From assembly GCA_019359075.1 (NCBI GenBank), contig JAHHIB010000025.1:1-64000 (forward strand): DNA of 64,000 bases, given 5' to 3'. The stretch's first letter is position 1; each line of letters begins with the position of its first letter. The notes below the pieces were generated by a model that saw nothing but the letters and a program-made list of their open reading frames with translations, did not search any database and was not told where the DNA came from. Source of the DNA: Kalymmatonema hyalinum WJT4-NPBG1. GTDB lineage: Bacteria > Cyanobacteriota > Cyanobacteriia > Cyanobacteriales > Nostocaceae. The translations under genes and the position numbers were made by a program. This document shows, in pieces, positions 46,192-56,006 of the stretch.

Positions 46192-46259
46192 AAAACCACA
46201 GATGCACACAGATTAACACAGATAAATCATCTGTGTGCATCTGTGTCCATCTGTGGTTT
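46192..46259. repeat. dispersed palindromic repeat, family A copy 3
   Basis: Full palindrome: CCACAGATGCACACAGAT on the left, ATCTGTGTGCATCTGTG and CCATCTGTGG on the right. Lies between the rbgA-type gene and the VOC gene. Copies 1 and 2 are at 6986 and 35461. Confidence 0.85.
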
Positions 46260-46333
46260 CGTTTTCATTCTTCTTAACTTTGCTAAAAGGTTTATTGTAG
46301 AACTTTAGCCATATGGTAGCGCAAACAAGCACC

Positions 46334-46705
46334 CTACTTTGATTGATGTAGAATTATCCGGTTACCATCTGGGTCATAAGCATATATTTCCCTACCGTGG
46401 GAAGCAGTGATAATTGCTTCTGGTGGCGGATAGCCCAATGCCGTCAGATGAGCGATCGCACTTTCTAAATCACTAACCTCTAAACACAAACTCATCTTAC
46501 TTTTAGCCGAGTTTTCAAATTCAGAAAACTCTGTCTGTTTTGGTTGAAAAATACCTAATTTCAAACTAGCAAATTGAAACTCAGCATAAACGTTTGGGAT
46601 ACAAGTCGTTGGCTCTATACTTAGGAACTGAGTATAGAAACCAACTAAAGTTTCAAGATGAAAAGTTGCCAGAGTGACGATAGCTTCAGTAAATTGGAAA
46701 GTCAT
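46334..46705 (-). CDS. VOC (glyoxalase/bleomycin resistance) family protein
   Basis: 123 aa, one vicinal-oxygen-chelate module pair. The first half starts AIVTLATFHLETLVGFYTQF; the second half ends REIYAYDPDGNRIILHQ, the typical VOC closing motif with a metal-ligand-like Glu replaced by His/Gln in part. Function cannot be assigned within the superfamily. Confidence 0.75.
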   Translation of the reverse strand: MTFQFTEAIVTLATFHLETLVGFYTQFLSIEPTTCIPNVYAEFQFASLKLGIFQPKQTEFSEFENSAKSKMSLCLEVSDLESAIAHLTALGYPPPEAIITASHGREIYAYDPDGNRIILHQSK

Positions 46706-46758
46706 CTGAACGATGAACTATGAGTTAACGCTCTCAAATAATAGCCATCAAAATCAAG

Positions 46759-47622
46759 TTATTCATCTTTTTCTGACGATTGCCAGAGTTGGATTTCGTA
46801 ACACAGATGCTGGTCAAAAATGGTGCGTGCTTCTAACCCCTCAACAATCAGCTTTTTAAGCCAACGATTAAACATCCAGCGCCCGATAGCATGCAACGGT
46901 GGGACAGCGATCGCCACGAGATCGGCAATATACTTGATAGTACTTAGCCCAAAAGTGCGGAACGTTCCAATACCCAAGTCAATCGTTGGCGCAATCTGGG
47001 CTGAGATATCCTCAGTTTTAACTAAATTGAACCCAGCCTGCACCAACGCATCGTGAAGAACACTGCTGACATGACAATTGGAAAAGATGCCCTCATGGTA
47101 TTTGGCATCAACGCGGAGCATATCGGCAAGCAGCAGGTAGCCACCACGGTTAAGCAGACGAGCGGCACCTTGAGCAATGTCATCAGCAGCCATATACTGG
47201 CTACTTTCGCTGAACAGGATGAGGTCGTAAGAGTGGCTTCCCTGGAAATCTTCAAATCTCGTTAAATGGAACGGTGCTTGACCTTTGGTCCGCTTCACAA
47301 ACATCTCTTGCTGAAACGGATCGGGTGCCAGCCCCTCAACAGTGAAGCCACGCTCTTGGAGGTAGGCAGCATTGCCACCAATGCCACACCCAACATCAAG
47401 CACGGTGTTTATTCCCTCTGGGATGAAACTTACAAGTTTGGCTGCATAAGCTTCCTGAGCGGTGCGTAGCTGCGCAATAGTCAGCTCCTCACCAGAAGCA
47501 GGCACTGGCTCCCAATAGCCATAATGCAGATAAGGTGAATTTGAAAGTTCCAGATAGTAATTGAGCGCAGCATTTTGGTAGCGCGTCGGTTTAGGAATAT
47601 GAATTAATTTTGGTTGAGGCAT
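46759..47622 (-). CDS. class I SAM-dependent methyltransferase
   Basis: 287 aa. Motif I VLDVGCGIGGNAAYL binds S-adenosylmethionine; post-I and motif II regions follow (FTVEGLAPDP; YDLILFSESSQYM). The N-terminus YYLELSNSPYLHYGYWEP resembles the sterol/tocopherol/UbiE-like group that methylates small molecules. The C-terminal half (FNLVKTEDISAQI; FRTFGLSTIKYIADLV) fits that class. Substrate unknown; no pathway genes are next to it. Confidence 0.82.
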   Translation of the reverse strand: MPQPKLIHIPKPTRYQNAALNYYLELSNSPYLHYGYWEPVPASGEELTIAQLRTAQEAYAAKLVSFIPEGINTVLDVGCGIGGNAAYLQERGFTVEGLAPDPFQQEMFVKRTKGQAPFHLTRFEDFQGSHSYDLILFSESSQYMAADDIAQGAARLLNRGGYLLLADMLRVDAKYHEGIFSNCHVSSVLHDALVQAGFNLVKTEDISAQIAPTIDLGIGTFRTFGLSTIKYIADLVAIAVPPLHAIGRWMFNRWLKKLIVEGLEARTIFDQHLCYEIQLWQSSEKDE

Positions 47623-47845
47623 GAGTGACTAGGGTGTGTTCAACTGGGGACTCAAAACAGTGAACAGTTATGACTGGTAACTGATAACTGGTTGAGCCAA
47701 GGTACGGGTATTAGCGTAACATTTTGTTAGAAACGTGCACTAAATCTGCATTCCAATCGGACTGGATGTCATTGTACCCACCAGCAGGTGGCGGGTGCAA
47801 AGGGGGGATGCGGACGCAAAGCATACACGCTCTTGTGGCACGGTA

Positions 47846-48394
47846 CTAGTCTGTTGTGCTAACCGCTGTTGCCGGTTGATGTTGAATATCTCTGTGGGGG
47901 TCACCCAACTCGCGCAAAGTGGTTGCAAATTCTAGCATAATGCCATCAGGGTCGAAGAAATAAACAGAGGAAATAAAAGTACTTTCGTCAACTTCTGGAA
48001 CAATACCGGAAGGAACATCTGCGTGATGTAAAATAGGTGTCACTTCGACACCTTTGGCAATGAGTTTTTCTCGGTACTCCTGAAGTTTTTCAAATGAAAC
48101 TTTAAATGCCAAATGGTTTAATGAGCCGTGTGCTGTAGTTAGATCGCCAGTTTGCCAGGCATCAGGTCTAGCAGATGCTATACCAGGAGCGGCTTGTGGT
48201 GCTTGTGGGAACCAGAAAAAAGCGATCGCCTCTCCATTGCCAATATCAAAGAAAAAGTGCTGTCCACCATCCGGTAGGGCGATCGTTTTGATTAACTTTA
48301 GACCTAGCGTGTTGGTGTAAAAGTCCACAGTGCGTGCCATGTCCTTACACACCAAGGCAATATGATTTATTCCTTGCAGTTGAAACTCATTCAT
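47846..48394 (-). CDS. VOC family dioxygenase/lyase-like protein
   Basis: 182 aa from the ATG at 48394, preferred because AGGTGA lies 5 bases upstream; a GTG at 48403 would overlap the fdhD stop. VOC fold signatures: INHIALVCKDMARTVDFYTN, SLNHLAFKV and VYFFDPDGIMLEFATTL, with two His and the terminal Glu as metal ligands. It directly follows fdhD and is probably cotranscribed. Substrate unknown. Confidence 0.82.
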   Translation of the reverse strand: MNEFQLQGINHIALVCKDMARTVDFYTNTLGLKLIKTIALPDGGQHFFFDIGNGEAIAFFWFPQAPQAAPGIASARPDAWQTGDLTTAHGSLNHLAFKVSFEKLQEYREKLIAKGVEVTPILHHADVPSGIVPEVDESTFISSVYFFDPDGIMLEFATTLRELGDPHRDIQHQPATAVSTTD

Positions 48395-48399
48395 TAGTA

Positions 48400-49248
48400 T
48401 CACCTGTTTTCAAAAAAGCTTATTCTTTCTAAACCAGTGTAGACATTGAACCGTTCCCCTCGCAAAAATCCAATTAAGGTAATCCCAAATTCCTTTGCTA
48501 CAGACACTGCCAAACTGCTGGGCGCAGAAACAGAACAGACAATGGGAACACCCGCCGTTGTACACTTTTGCAAAATTTCAAAGCTTGAGCGCCCGCTGAC
48601 CATCACTATATAATTACTTAAGGGTAACTGCTCACTCAGCAAAGCTGAACCTATCAATTTATCTAAAGCATTGTGACGCCCTACATCCTCGTGTAAGTTC
48701 AGTAGGTGTCCTTGGCTGTCAAACAAAGCGGCTGCATGCAAACCCCCTGTAGCATGAAACACACCTTGATCCGCCCGAAGCTTATCTGGTAAGGTGTAAA
48801 TCATCTCAGCAGTCACGATGGGTTCTGAAACAATAGCCGGACAGCCCCGGAAACGCAAAGCCTCAAGACTCGCCTTACCACAAACTCCACAGGCGCTAGT
48901 CGTATAAAAGTGTCGTTCCAAAGGCTGTAAATCTGGATTCAACCCCTCCCGAAGGCTAACATTTACAATGTTGTAGCGTTGCTCACCTTCCACCGACTTA
49001 TCCACGCAGTAACTCATGCGTTGGATATCTTCCCGACAGCTAATAACTCCCTCACTGTAGAGAAAACCAGCAGCCAGTTCAAAATCTGCCCCTGGTGTGC
49101 GCATGGTAACGGCTATTGTCTTTTGGGAAGAGACAAGGCGAATTTCCAAGGGTTCCTCGGTGGTCAATTGGTCTTGTCGAGGACGCATCTTGCCATTTTC
49201 CACCACCCAAGTCGTGGTTTTGGTTTTACTGCCAGTTCGCGTATTCAT
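48400..49248 (-). CDS. fdhD: formate dehydrogenase accessory sulfurtransferase
   Basis: 282 aa. The reactive CxxC is visible (TSACGVCGKASLEAL), with FHATGGLHAAALFD and EDVGRHNALDKLIG as family signatures and MVSGRSSFEI nearer the C-terminus. FdhD transfers sulfur to the molybdenum cofactor of formate dehydrogenases. No molybdoenzyme gene lies in the window, so its client is elsewhere. Confidence 0.93.
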   Translation of the reverse strand: MNTRTGSKTKTTTWVVENGKMRPRQDQLTTEEPLEIRLVSSQKTIAVTMRTPGADFELAAGFLYSEGVISCREDIQRMSYCVDKSVEGEQRYNIVNVSLREGLNPDLQPLERHFYTTSACGVCGKASLEALRFRGCPAIVSEPIVTAEMIYTLPDKLRADQGVFHATGGLHAAALFDSQGHLLNLHEDVGRHNALDKLIGSALLSEQLPLSNYIVMVSGRSSFEILQKCTTAGVPIVCSVSAPSSLAVSVAKEFGITLIGFLRGERFNVYTGLERISFFENR

Positions 49249-49496
49249 AAGCTAATCGCCCTTTAACTTGCATAAAATTTGAGAAACCCCTTGTGGAATG
49301 GGCCGCACAGCCCGTCCAGTTAGTGCAAATTAAATGCACGTTAGCTTACTCCTATTAAACATCTGCGAAAATTGCAAATTCTGGTTTCTGTGATCGTGCT
49401 GGCATTTCACGAGCCTAATATGCGTCAGTATACAGAGTTTGCAGCCGCTGGATAACAGATCTGTGCTGTTACTCAAATAACACAGCACAGATGTTC

Positions 49497-50834
49497 TCAA
49501 CGCTTAATGCCCTTAAACCGTTCTTTTGCTGACTCAAAGGCTTCTTGCATCACAGCCTGAATCTTTTGGGGATCAGGTTTCTTGCCCCCCATTAAGTCAC
49601 CGAAGTAAACACAGGACCCTTCGCCCAGCGCCCAGGTGTAGGCGGCTGCCCAGGAAGCAGCTATCACACTGCCGAAACCTGGCACGAATTTGAGTAATTC
49701 ACGTGCAACTGCCCGTGCTAAGAAGCCACTGGCGATCGCACTGACAACACCTCCTGCCTGGGATGGAGTCAGCGTCTGTCCATACAATTTCCCCAGCACG
49801 CCCACCATCGAGACTTGCAACGCTGTGAGTGCTGGCATCGTTGCAAAGGGCAGCGGCACAGCTGCGAGCGTGGCTGATATGATGGCAAATACCAAAATGT
49901 AACGGCGTCCGACATCCCGGTAAAGGTCACCAATTTGTCTGCCAGTGTCGGTATCTAATAACTGATAAATCGCCCGGGCTTCGGCTTCGGGGAGTAGGTC
50001 TGCTAAGATATCTCTCAGCGCTTCTAAGCCATAAAACACAGGATTGTACCCATCCTCTTCCAGGGTAAAGTCAATCAGGACAGCGTGGTCGCACAGTCCG
50101 GCAAAAGCTTGCTGCATTGCGGCGAATGCTCGGTTGACCTCTTCATAGTCTGGTGGATATGCCGGATGATCGGCTGTACCAGGAGGATAAACCTCATGCA
50201 AGCAAGTCACCGCCAGCAGACAGGGAATGTCTGGATATTTCTGACGCAGCTGAGCCGCAATTTGTCGCAGTGTGTCAGTCGCAAAATCATTGATTTTGAC
50301 CGTCAGAATCAAGATTTTGGCGTGACGGTTCTCTTGTTGCAAATCTCCAACCAGTTCCTGAATGATCACCTGAGTGTCCTGGTTCACATCTCCCAATCCA
50401 ACCGTATCTGTAAAAATGAGTAACGGTAGGTCGCCCGAAGGGTAGGCGTAGCGCTGGGTGTGTTGTGTGTGGGGACGAAATCCCTGCCCCACAATCTCCG
50501 CAGAAACTCCTGTCAGTCCCCGCACAATTGAACTTTTTCCAGCTTGGGGCTTACCAATCAAGAGGGCTTGTGTCGTTGGCAGTTCTGCTCGAACTTTCTC
50601 CAAAATCTCTGCAACCTGATCTTCGCTGACGCTAAACCATTTCACAACCGTCTGTGCCACTTGCTCTGTGGGTAGGAGTTGCGTCAAGCGTGTTGTTGCG
50701 TTATTCCAGACACCAGCAATGCGGCTTGTCCAGGAATCATCGACCGACTTGAGCGTTACATCATCCGTCGGTTCACTAAACTGTTGAGAATCAGCCGACG
50801 ATGAGTCAACGTCACGTTGTTCAGTCATGGGCAT
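49497..50834 (-). CDS. P-loop GTPase with C-terminal membrane-type region
   Basis: 445 aa. G1 LIGKPQAGKSSIVRGL, G3 TDTVGLGD; the G4 position is occupied by VTCLHEVYPP, not a normal NKxD. About 80 N-terminal residues are hydrophilic. The C-terminal third has Ala/Gly-rich hydrophobic stretches (YILVFAIISATLAAVPLPFA; FGSVIAASWAAAYTWALGEG) like DUF697 proteins. It may recognise membranes in a nucleotide-dependent way; function unknown. Confidence 0.75.
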   Translation of the reverse strand: MPMTEQRDVDSSSADSQQFSEPTDDVTLKSVDDSWTSRIAGVWNNATTRLTQLLPTEQVAQTVVKWFSVSEDQVAEILEKVRAELPTTQALLIGKPQAGKSSIVRGLTGVSAEIVGQGFRPHTQHTQRYAYPSGDLPLLIFTDTVGLGDVNQDTQVIIQELVGDLQQENRHAKILILTVKINDFATDTLRQIAAQLRQKYPDIPCLLAVTCLHEVYPPGTADHPAYPPDYEEVNRAFAAMQQAFAGLCDHAVLIDFTLEEDGYNPVFYGLEALRDILADLLPEAEARAIYQLLDTDTGRQIGDLYRDVGRRYILVFAIISATLAAVPLPFATMPALTALQVSMVGVLGKLYGQTLTPSQAGGVVSAIASGFLARAVARELLKFVPGFGSVIAASWAAAYTWALGEGSCVYFGDLMGGKKPDPQKIQAVMQEAFESAKERFKGIKR

Positions 50835-51998
50835 CCAAAAGGTAGATCTTATTCTAACTAGACTTTGTCTATCATTCAGGACGTTTCATGGGGTTAACCA
50901 TTGAGATTGTTATACCCAAAAGTTCCTCACACGCACGTCCCAAAGAACTTCCTATTAGCCAATCGCTTGACCAAGCATAGCAAACAAGCTCCTACACCGT
51001 CAGCTTATCTTTGGGCAACTTTTTGGCTCTACTCTCAAATTTTACCCTTATTATCATTAGATACTAATTGAGTACTTTGTGTTGATAACAAATATATATA
51101 GCAATCCTAAATTATAAGCCCTATGGGCACGCACTCGCCTAGCGTCTCCGGAGGAGATACGGCACGGCTGAGCGCACGCTCCCTTAGGGTACGCCCAACG
51201 AACACGCTACGCGCGTTGGCGCAGCCTCTCTGCATGACTTACAAAGCAAGCTACGCCAATACAAATCAAATAGGATTGCTATACTGACTCACAAGAGCTA
51301 TACAGAAAAAATGCAAATTCCACTTTGTTCAAGCCTTGTTTGCTGGATATTCTGTTTCTAACCTGAAAAAGGTAAGGCTTTATCTTTCCATTAGAAGCTA
51401 ACCCACGTTCCGCTGAACGCTGTGCCTAGAACAATCTTACTTAAACTTAAAAGTGAAAATATAAAAGTACTAAAACTAATTTATGATAAAATTATTATAA
51501 CTTTTACATTTATTTTTTATAAAAGCAATTGGTACAAACGAAGGTATTTATTTATTTATGGAGTGTATTTTTTTATGGAGAAAAGCAGAAGAAAGACAAC
51601 ATTATTCAAGCAAGCAGGTTCTATCTGTGGGGAAAATAGTTTTTAGTTATTCATTTTTAATTTTGAATTAAGCGTAAGCGCTAGCTCCTGCGGTGCCGCT
51701 ACGCTACGCGCACACTGAACGCGTAGCGTCTGCGTAGAAGAAGGGGCTTGCGAAAGGATAGGCATCAAGCGAATAGTGCGCACGCTACACTTGAGCGTTA
51801 CTCTTGTGCAGGAGGTCCGCAACGCTCGCGAATCAGAATTATTAACCGAACATGATATTAAGGTGAGCAGTTACTTCTGTGTAGTTAAATTTTAGTAACA
51901 TAATTTTACTTTCAGTTACAGAATCCAGGATATGGCGAAGACATATGTAAAAAATTAATGAGACTACAGAAGTCAAACGAAAGCAAAATTTAGGATCG
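50835..51998. other. long intergenic region with repeat clusters
   Basis: Two GC-rich patches of repeat words (about 51115-51240 and 51680-51850: GTAGCGTCT, CGCTACGCG, GCGCACGCT) are set in AT-rich sequence. A 74-codon frame at 51422-51646 is AT-driven and not supported. No RNA gene is seen. Confidence 0.5.
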
Positions 51999-52172
51999 AT
52001 GCAGAAGCCACCATTTCATGAAAGCTACTTTGAGATTCACAGCATTAGTTATCGGAATTTCCTTGAAGGCACCCTCGCCTATATGTCACTAAAACAAACT
52101 GAGAGAGGAAAACAAATCCTGGAGTTTATCAATTCACATCTTGCACGACTTTGCCGACAGATGCTAGATTAA
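51999..52172 (+). CDS. small 57-aa protein before the hybrid kinase
   Basis: Frame MQKPPFHESYFEIHSISYRN, then FLEGTLAYMSLKQTERGKQI and a helical end. AGGA lies 3 bases before the ATG, and the stop is 14 bp before the kinase start, so an operon is likely. Composition looks like coding sequence (charged helix with hydrophobic spacing). Not recognised; it may be a partner of the kinase or the tail of a lost gene. Confidence 0.45.
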   Translation: MQKPPFHESYFEIHSISYRNFLEGTLAYMSLKQTERGKQILEFINSHLARLCRQMLD

Positions 52173-52186
52173 ATAAGAAAATTTTT

Positions 52187-54166
52187 ATGAGTGATTTGAC
52201 TGACAAAAGTGCCATTTTAATCGTCGATGACACTCCCACGAATTTAGAAATACTGTTCGATTTTTTAGCTGACTCTGGATTTACAGTTTTAGTTGCAGAA
52301 GATGGCGAAAGTGCGATCGCACGAGCAGAATATGCGCCACCCGACCTGATTCTGTTGGATGTACTCATGCCGGGGATAGACGGTTTTGAAACTTGCCGCC
52401 GTCTGCAAGCTAATGACTTAACAAAAGATATTCCGATCATTTTCATGACCGCACTTTCGGAAACAGTGGATAAGGTCAAAGGCTTGAGTCTTGGTGCAGT
52501 CGATTACATCACCAAACCGCTTCAGCATGAAGAGGTTTTAGCCCGTATTGAACTCCATCTGAGGATTGGGAAGCTGACTAAGACACTTCAACAGCAAAAT
52601 CTGCGTTTGGAGGTGGAAATTTCGGAACGCACACGGGTAGAGGAGAAACTGCGCGAACAAGCTGCGCTGCTCGATATCACGACAGATGCTATTCTCGTTA
52701 AAGACTTGGACAAGCGAATCCGTTTTTGGAACAAAGGGGCTGAAAATTTATACGGATGGAAGGCAGTAGAGGCGATCGGCAAAAATATCAGTCAGCTTCT
52801 GTATCGAGCGGAAACTCTATCTCAACTCCAAAATATCCAGGAAAGTTTAACTGAGTGTGAATCGTGGCAAGGTGAGTTGACTCAGGTACACAAGGAAGGT
52901 AAAGAGATTATTGTTGCCAGCCGCTGGACTTTGATGCGCGATCAACATGGGCAACCGAAATCAATTCTTACAGTCAACACTGACATTACAGAGAAAAAAC
53001 AGCTTGAAGCACAGTTTCTCCGAGCGCAGCGACTGGAGAGCATTGGCACACTTGCTGGCGGTATTGCACATGACCTGAACAATATACTGACTCCAATTCT
53101 GACGGCAGCGCAACTCCTGCAGCTAAAACTCCCCAATACCGATGAGCGGAGCCAGCAGATGTTTCAGACAATAGAAACTAACGCTAAACGTGGGGCGGGT
53201 TTGGTCAAGCAAGTGCTACAGTTTGCACGCGGAGTCGAAGGTAAGCGCACGATTGTGCAAGTGAGTCACTTGTTCTCGGAAATTAAGCAGATTGTCCAAG
53301 AGACATTTCCCAAATCCATTGAATTTTCCACGAATATAAAGTCAGACCTTTGGGCTATTGTTGGAGATGCCACACACTTACATCAGGTGCTGATGAATCT
53401 AGTCGTTAACGCTCGCGATGCCATGACAAGCGGCGGGACTCTAAGTATCTGTGCTGAAAATGTATTCATTGATGAACACTATGCCCGCATGAATCTTGAG
53501 GCAAGCGTCGGTCCTCATATCATGATAAGTGTTGCAGATACAGGAGTTGGTATGCCGCCAGAAATAGTGGATAGAATATTCGAGCCGTTTTTCACCACTA
53601 AAGATTTTGGCAAAGGTACAGGGCTGGGTCTTTCTACCGTGAGGGGCATCATCAAAAGCCACGGTGGTTTTGTGAACGTGTACAGCAAATTGGGAAGACG
53701 AACTGAATTTAAAGTATTTTTGCCAGCAGTCGAGGCAACAGCAACACCGCTTGCAGAAAACCTCGAACTACCAACAGGAAACGGAGAATTGATTCTGGTT
53801 GTGGATGATGAAGCCCCAATTTTAGAGACGACCAAAATCTCGTTAGAAACTTACAATTACAAAGTGTTGACAGCCAGCGATGGAATTGAGGCGCTCGCAC
53901 AGTATGCTCAACACAAAGATGAAATTAGCGTGGTGTTGGTGGATATGATGATGCCGTCGTTGGATGGAGCAACCACCATTCGGGCATTGCAAAAAATGAA
54001 TGAGCGTGTGTTGATTATTGCTGTCAGCGGTTTGGTAACCAGTGATAAACTCGCGGGGACTAGGGGAGTCAAAGCATTTCTTTCTAAGCCCTACACCACA
54101 AAGGAATTATTGCAAGCTTTACACAGCATTCTTTACCAGAAATTGAAAAACCCAGCGATTCATTAG
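52187..54166 (+). CDS. hybrid sensor histidine kinase (REC-PAS-HisKA-HATPase-REC)
   Basis: 660 aa from the ATG at 52187 (MSDLTDKSAILIVDDTPTN). The N-terminal receiver has phospho-acceptor D58 (LLDVLMPG) and Lys in YITKPLQ. A coiled coil leads to a PAS domain (about residues 160-280). The HisKA phospho-His is H295 (GGIAHDLNN). ATPase boxes: N (NLVVNARDAM), G1 (DTGVGMPPE), F (FFTTKDFGKGTGLGL). The C-terminal receiver has D586 (VLVDMMMPS). Cytoplasmic, no membrane segment; the N-terminal receiver suggests input from another kinase. The output partner is not adjacent. Confidence 0.92.
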   Translation: MSDLTDKSAILIVDDTPTNLEILFDFLADSGFTVLVAEDGESAIARAEYAPPDLILLDVLMPGIDGFETCRRLQANDLTKDIPIIFMTALSETVDKVKGLSLGAVDYITKPLQHEEVLARIELHLRIGKLTKTLQQQNLRLEVEISERTRVEEKLREQAALLDITTDAILVKDLDKRIRFWNKGAENLYGWKAVEAIGKNISQLLYRAETLSQLQNIQESLTECESWQGELTQVHKEGKEIIVASRWTLMRDQHGQPKSILTVNTDITEKKQLEAQFLRAQRLESIGTLAGGIAHDLNNILTPILTAAQLLQLKLPNTDERSQQMFQTIETNAKRGAGLVKQVLQFARGVEGKRTIVQVSHLFSEIKQIVQETFPKSIEFSTNIKSDLWAIVGDATHLHQVLMNLVVNARDAMTSGGTLSICAENVFIDEHYARMNLEASVGPHIMISVADTGVGMPPEIVDRIFEPFFTTKDFGKGTGLGLSTVRGIIKSHGGFVNVYSKLGRRTEFKVFLPAVEATATPLAENLELPTGNGELILVVDDEAPILETTKISLETYNYKVLTASDGIEALAQYAQHKDEISVVLVDMMMPSLDGATTIRALQKMNERVLIIAVSGLVTSDKLAGTRGVKAFLSKPYTTKELLQALHSILYQKLKNPAIH

Positions 54167-54497
54167 CAAATATTTGAAAATATTTAGACACCCTAATGAC
54201 TTATTGAAATTCCTTGAACTCAACCAGCCCTAAATAATTTGTGAAAAAACAAGATCCCCGACTTCTTTAAGAAGTCGGGGATCTGAATAAGGTTAGATTC
54301 CCATAAAAGGATGGGGAATTAGGCGAAATAGTTAAAAATTTCATATTTTAGGGCGAAAATATGAAGAAATCGTAAAAAAGTTGCATTGAGTAGAAATTTT
54401 CTTGAGAAATGTTATTTACGTGATGGTAACATGACTTGACGCAATATTAGTTACTGCTTGATTAAAAGAAGTCGTTTCATTAGCTCTGGGGGTAGCA
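54167..54497. other. intergenic region with palindrome
   Basis: Holds the family C palindrome (54253-54283), 87 bp past the kinase stop. Otherwise AT-rich with no recognised feature. Confidence 0.5.
54253..54283. repeat. perfect palindrome, family C copy 2
   Basis: Same 15-bp arms (GATCCCCGACTTCTT and complement) and flanks as 35408-35438, differing in the single central base. Likely a terminator-type dispersed element. Confidence 0.85.
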
Positions 54498-56006
54498 GTG
54501 CCTTTTTTTAAGAAAAAAACTAAAAAAGTGAATATGAAAGTCAGGCAGAAACTAAATTTAGAAAGGTTAAAAACCTTATATTTTTCCAATATTAGAGGCG
54601 ATGTTTTAGCAGGGATAACTGTGGCATTAGCGCTGATTCCAGAATCCCTGGCTTTTGCTGCGATCGCCAAAGTGGAACCAATGGTAGCTTTGTATACTTC
54701 ATTTTGTATAGCCGTCGTGATTTCCCTGTTTGGTGGACGACCGGCAATGATTTCTGCAGCTACTGGTTCGATGGCGTTACTGATGACGTCATTAGTAGAA
54801 AAACATGGGGTTGAGTATTTATTTGCAGCCACAATCCTGACTGGAACCATTCAATTCCTGATGGGAGTTTTGAAATTAGGAAGATTTTTTACCTTCATTC
54901 CACAATCTGTTGTCGCGGGTTTTGTTAACGCCTTGGGCATCTTAATTTTTATAGCTCAAGTCAGACAAGTTGCTGGGCAAGCCTGGCAAGCATACGCAGT
55001 GGTAGCAGCTACATTGGGAATTGTCTATCTCCTGCCCCGTTTTACCAAGAGTGTACCATCACCCCTCGTTGCCATTATTTTCATGACGATTGTGGCAATG
55101 TCTACTGGCGTTCATATCACCAGAGTAGGAGATGTTGGAAATATAACCGATACGCTTCCATCGTTCCATCTGCCGCATATTGACCTTTCTCTGAAAAGCT
55201 TTTTCATTATTCTTCCTTACTCATTAACGCTCTCGATTGTCGGTCTTTTAGAATCCTTATTAACGGCACAACTGCTTGATGAGCTAACAGATACTAAGAG
55301 TTCTAAAAACCGGGAAGTTAAAGGTCAAGGTATTGCAAACATTGTCGCAGGCTTTTTTGGTGGCATGGCTGGTTGTGGCATGGTTGGACAATCGATTATT
55401 AACATTAGAGCCGGTGGAAAAGGGCGTTTGTCCACCTTTGTTTCGGGTGCTTTCTTGTTAATTCTCATTTTCGTTTTAAAAGATATAGTTAAGCAAATTC
55501 CTATGGCTGCCCTCAACGGCGTGATGATTATGGTGGCTTTTGAAACCTTTAATTGGAACTCATTAAAAGATTTACGCAAAATGCCGTTGAGTGAGGCAAT
55601 TGCCATGCCTGTAACGATGGCGATCGCCCTTTGGACTCATGATCTTGCTCAAGGGGTTTTGGTTGGCGTGATCATGAGTACTTTAATTTTTGCTTGGAAA
55701 GCAACCCAAATCACAGCAGTAAAATCCATTGATGCTAGCGGAGCAAAACAATATACAATATCGGGACAACTTTTCTTTGGTTCAATCTCCAACTTTATGG
55801 AGTTATTTAACTATGTTGACGATCCAGAAAAAGTTGTGATTGACTTCCATCACGCTCATGTGTGGGACCACGCTGCTCTCACTGCAATTTCTAAAGTGGT
55901 TGAACGATATCGGAAATTAGATAAGTATGTGGTTATGGTTGGATTAAACCAGGAAAGTCAGTCATTCATGCGTCAAGTTGGTGTTTGGGAAGGGGTTATC
56001 AACTGA
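54498..56006 (+). CDS. SulP family anion transporter with STAS domain
   Basis: 502 aa (GTG start at 54498 after GGGGGT; an ATG at 54534 is an alternative). About 10-12 hydrophobic segments, with the SulP signature GDVLAGITVALALIPESLAF near residue 35 and GMAGCGMVGQSIINIRAGGK in the middle. A short STAS domain ends the protein (TISGQLFFGSISNFMELF; VVIDFHHAHVWDHAAL). Cyanobacterial relatives carry sulfate or bicarbonate (BicA-like), and the anion cannot be decided here. Confidence 0.88.
   Translation: MPFFKKKTKKVNMKVRQKLNLERLKTLYFSNIRGDVLAGITVALALIPESLAFAAIAKVEPMVALYTSFCIAVVISLFGGRPAMISAATGSMALLMTSLVEKHGVEYLFAATILTGTIQFLMGVLKLGRFFTFIPQSVVAGFVNALGILIFIAQVRQVAGQAWQAYAVVAATLGIVYLLPRFTKSVPSPLVAIIFMTIVAMSTGVHITRVGDVGNITDTLPSFHLPHIDLSLKSFFIILPYSLTLSIVGLLESLLTAQLLDELTDTKSSKNREVKGQGIANIVAGFFGGMAGCGMVGQSIINIRAGGKGRLSTFVSGAFLLILIFVLKDIVKQIPMAALNGVMIMVAFETFNWNSLKDLRKMPLSEAIAMPVTMAIALWTHDLAQGVLVGVIMSTLIFAWKATQITAVKSIDASGAKQYTISGQLFFGSISNFMELFNYVDDPEKVVIDFHHAHVWDHAALTAISKVVERYRKLDKYVVMVGLNQESQSFMRQVGVWEGVIN

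Noticed and set aside
51422-51646. 74-codon plus-strand frame
   Set aside because: Composition simply reflects AT-rich DNA (Lys, Ile, Phe, Tyr), with no ribosome site and no recognisable motif, between repeat clusters.
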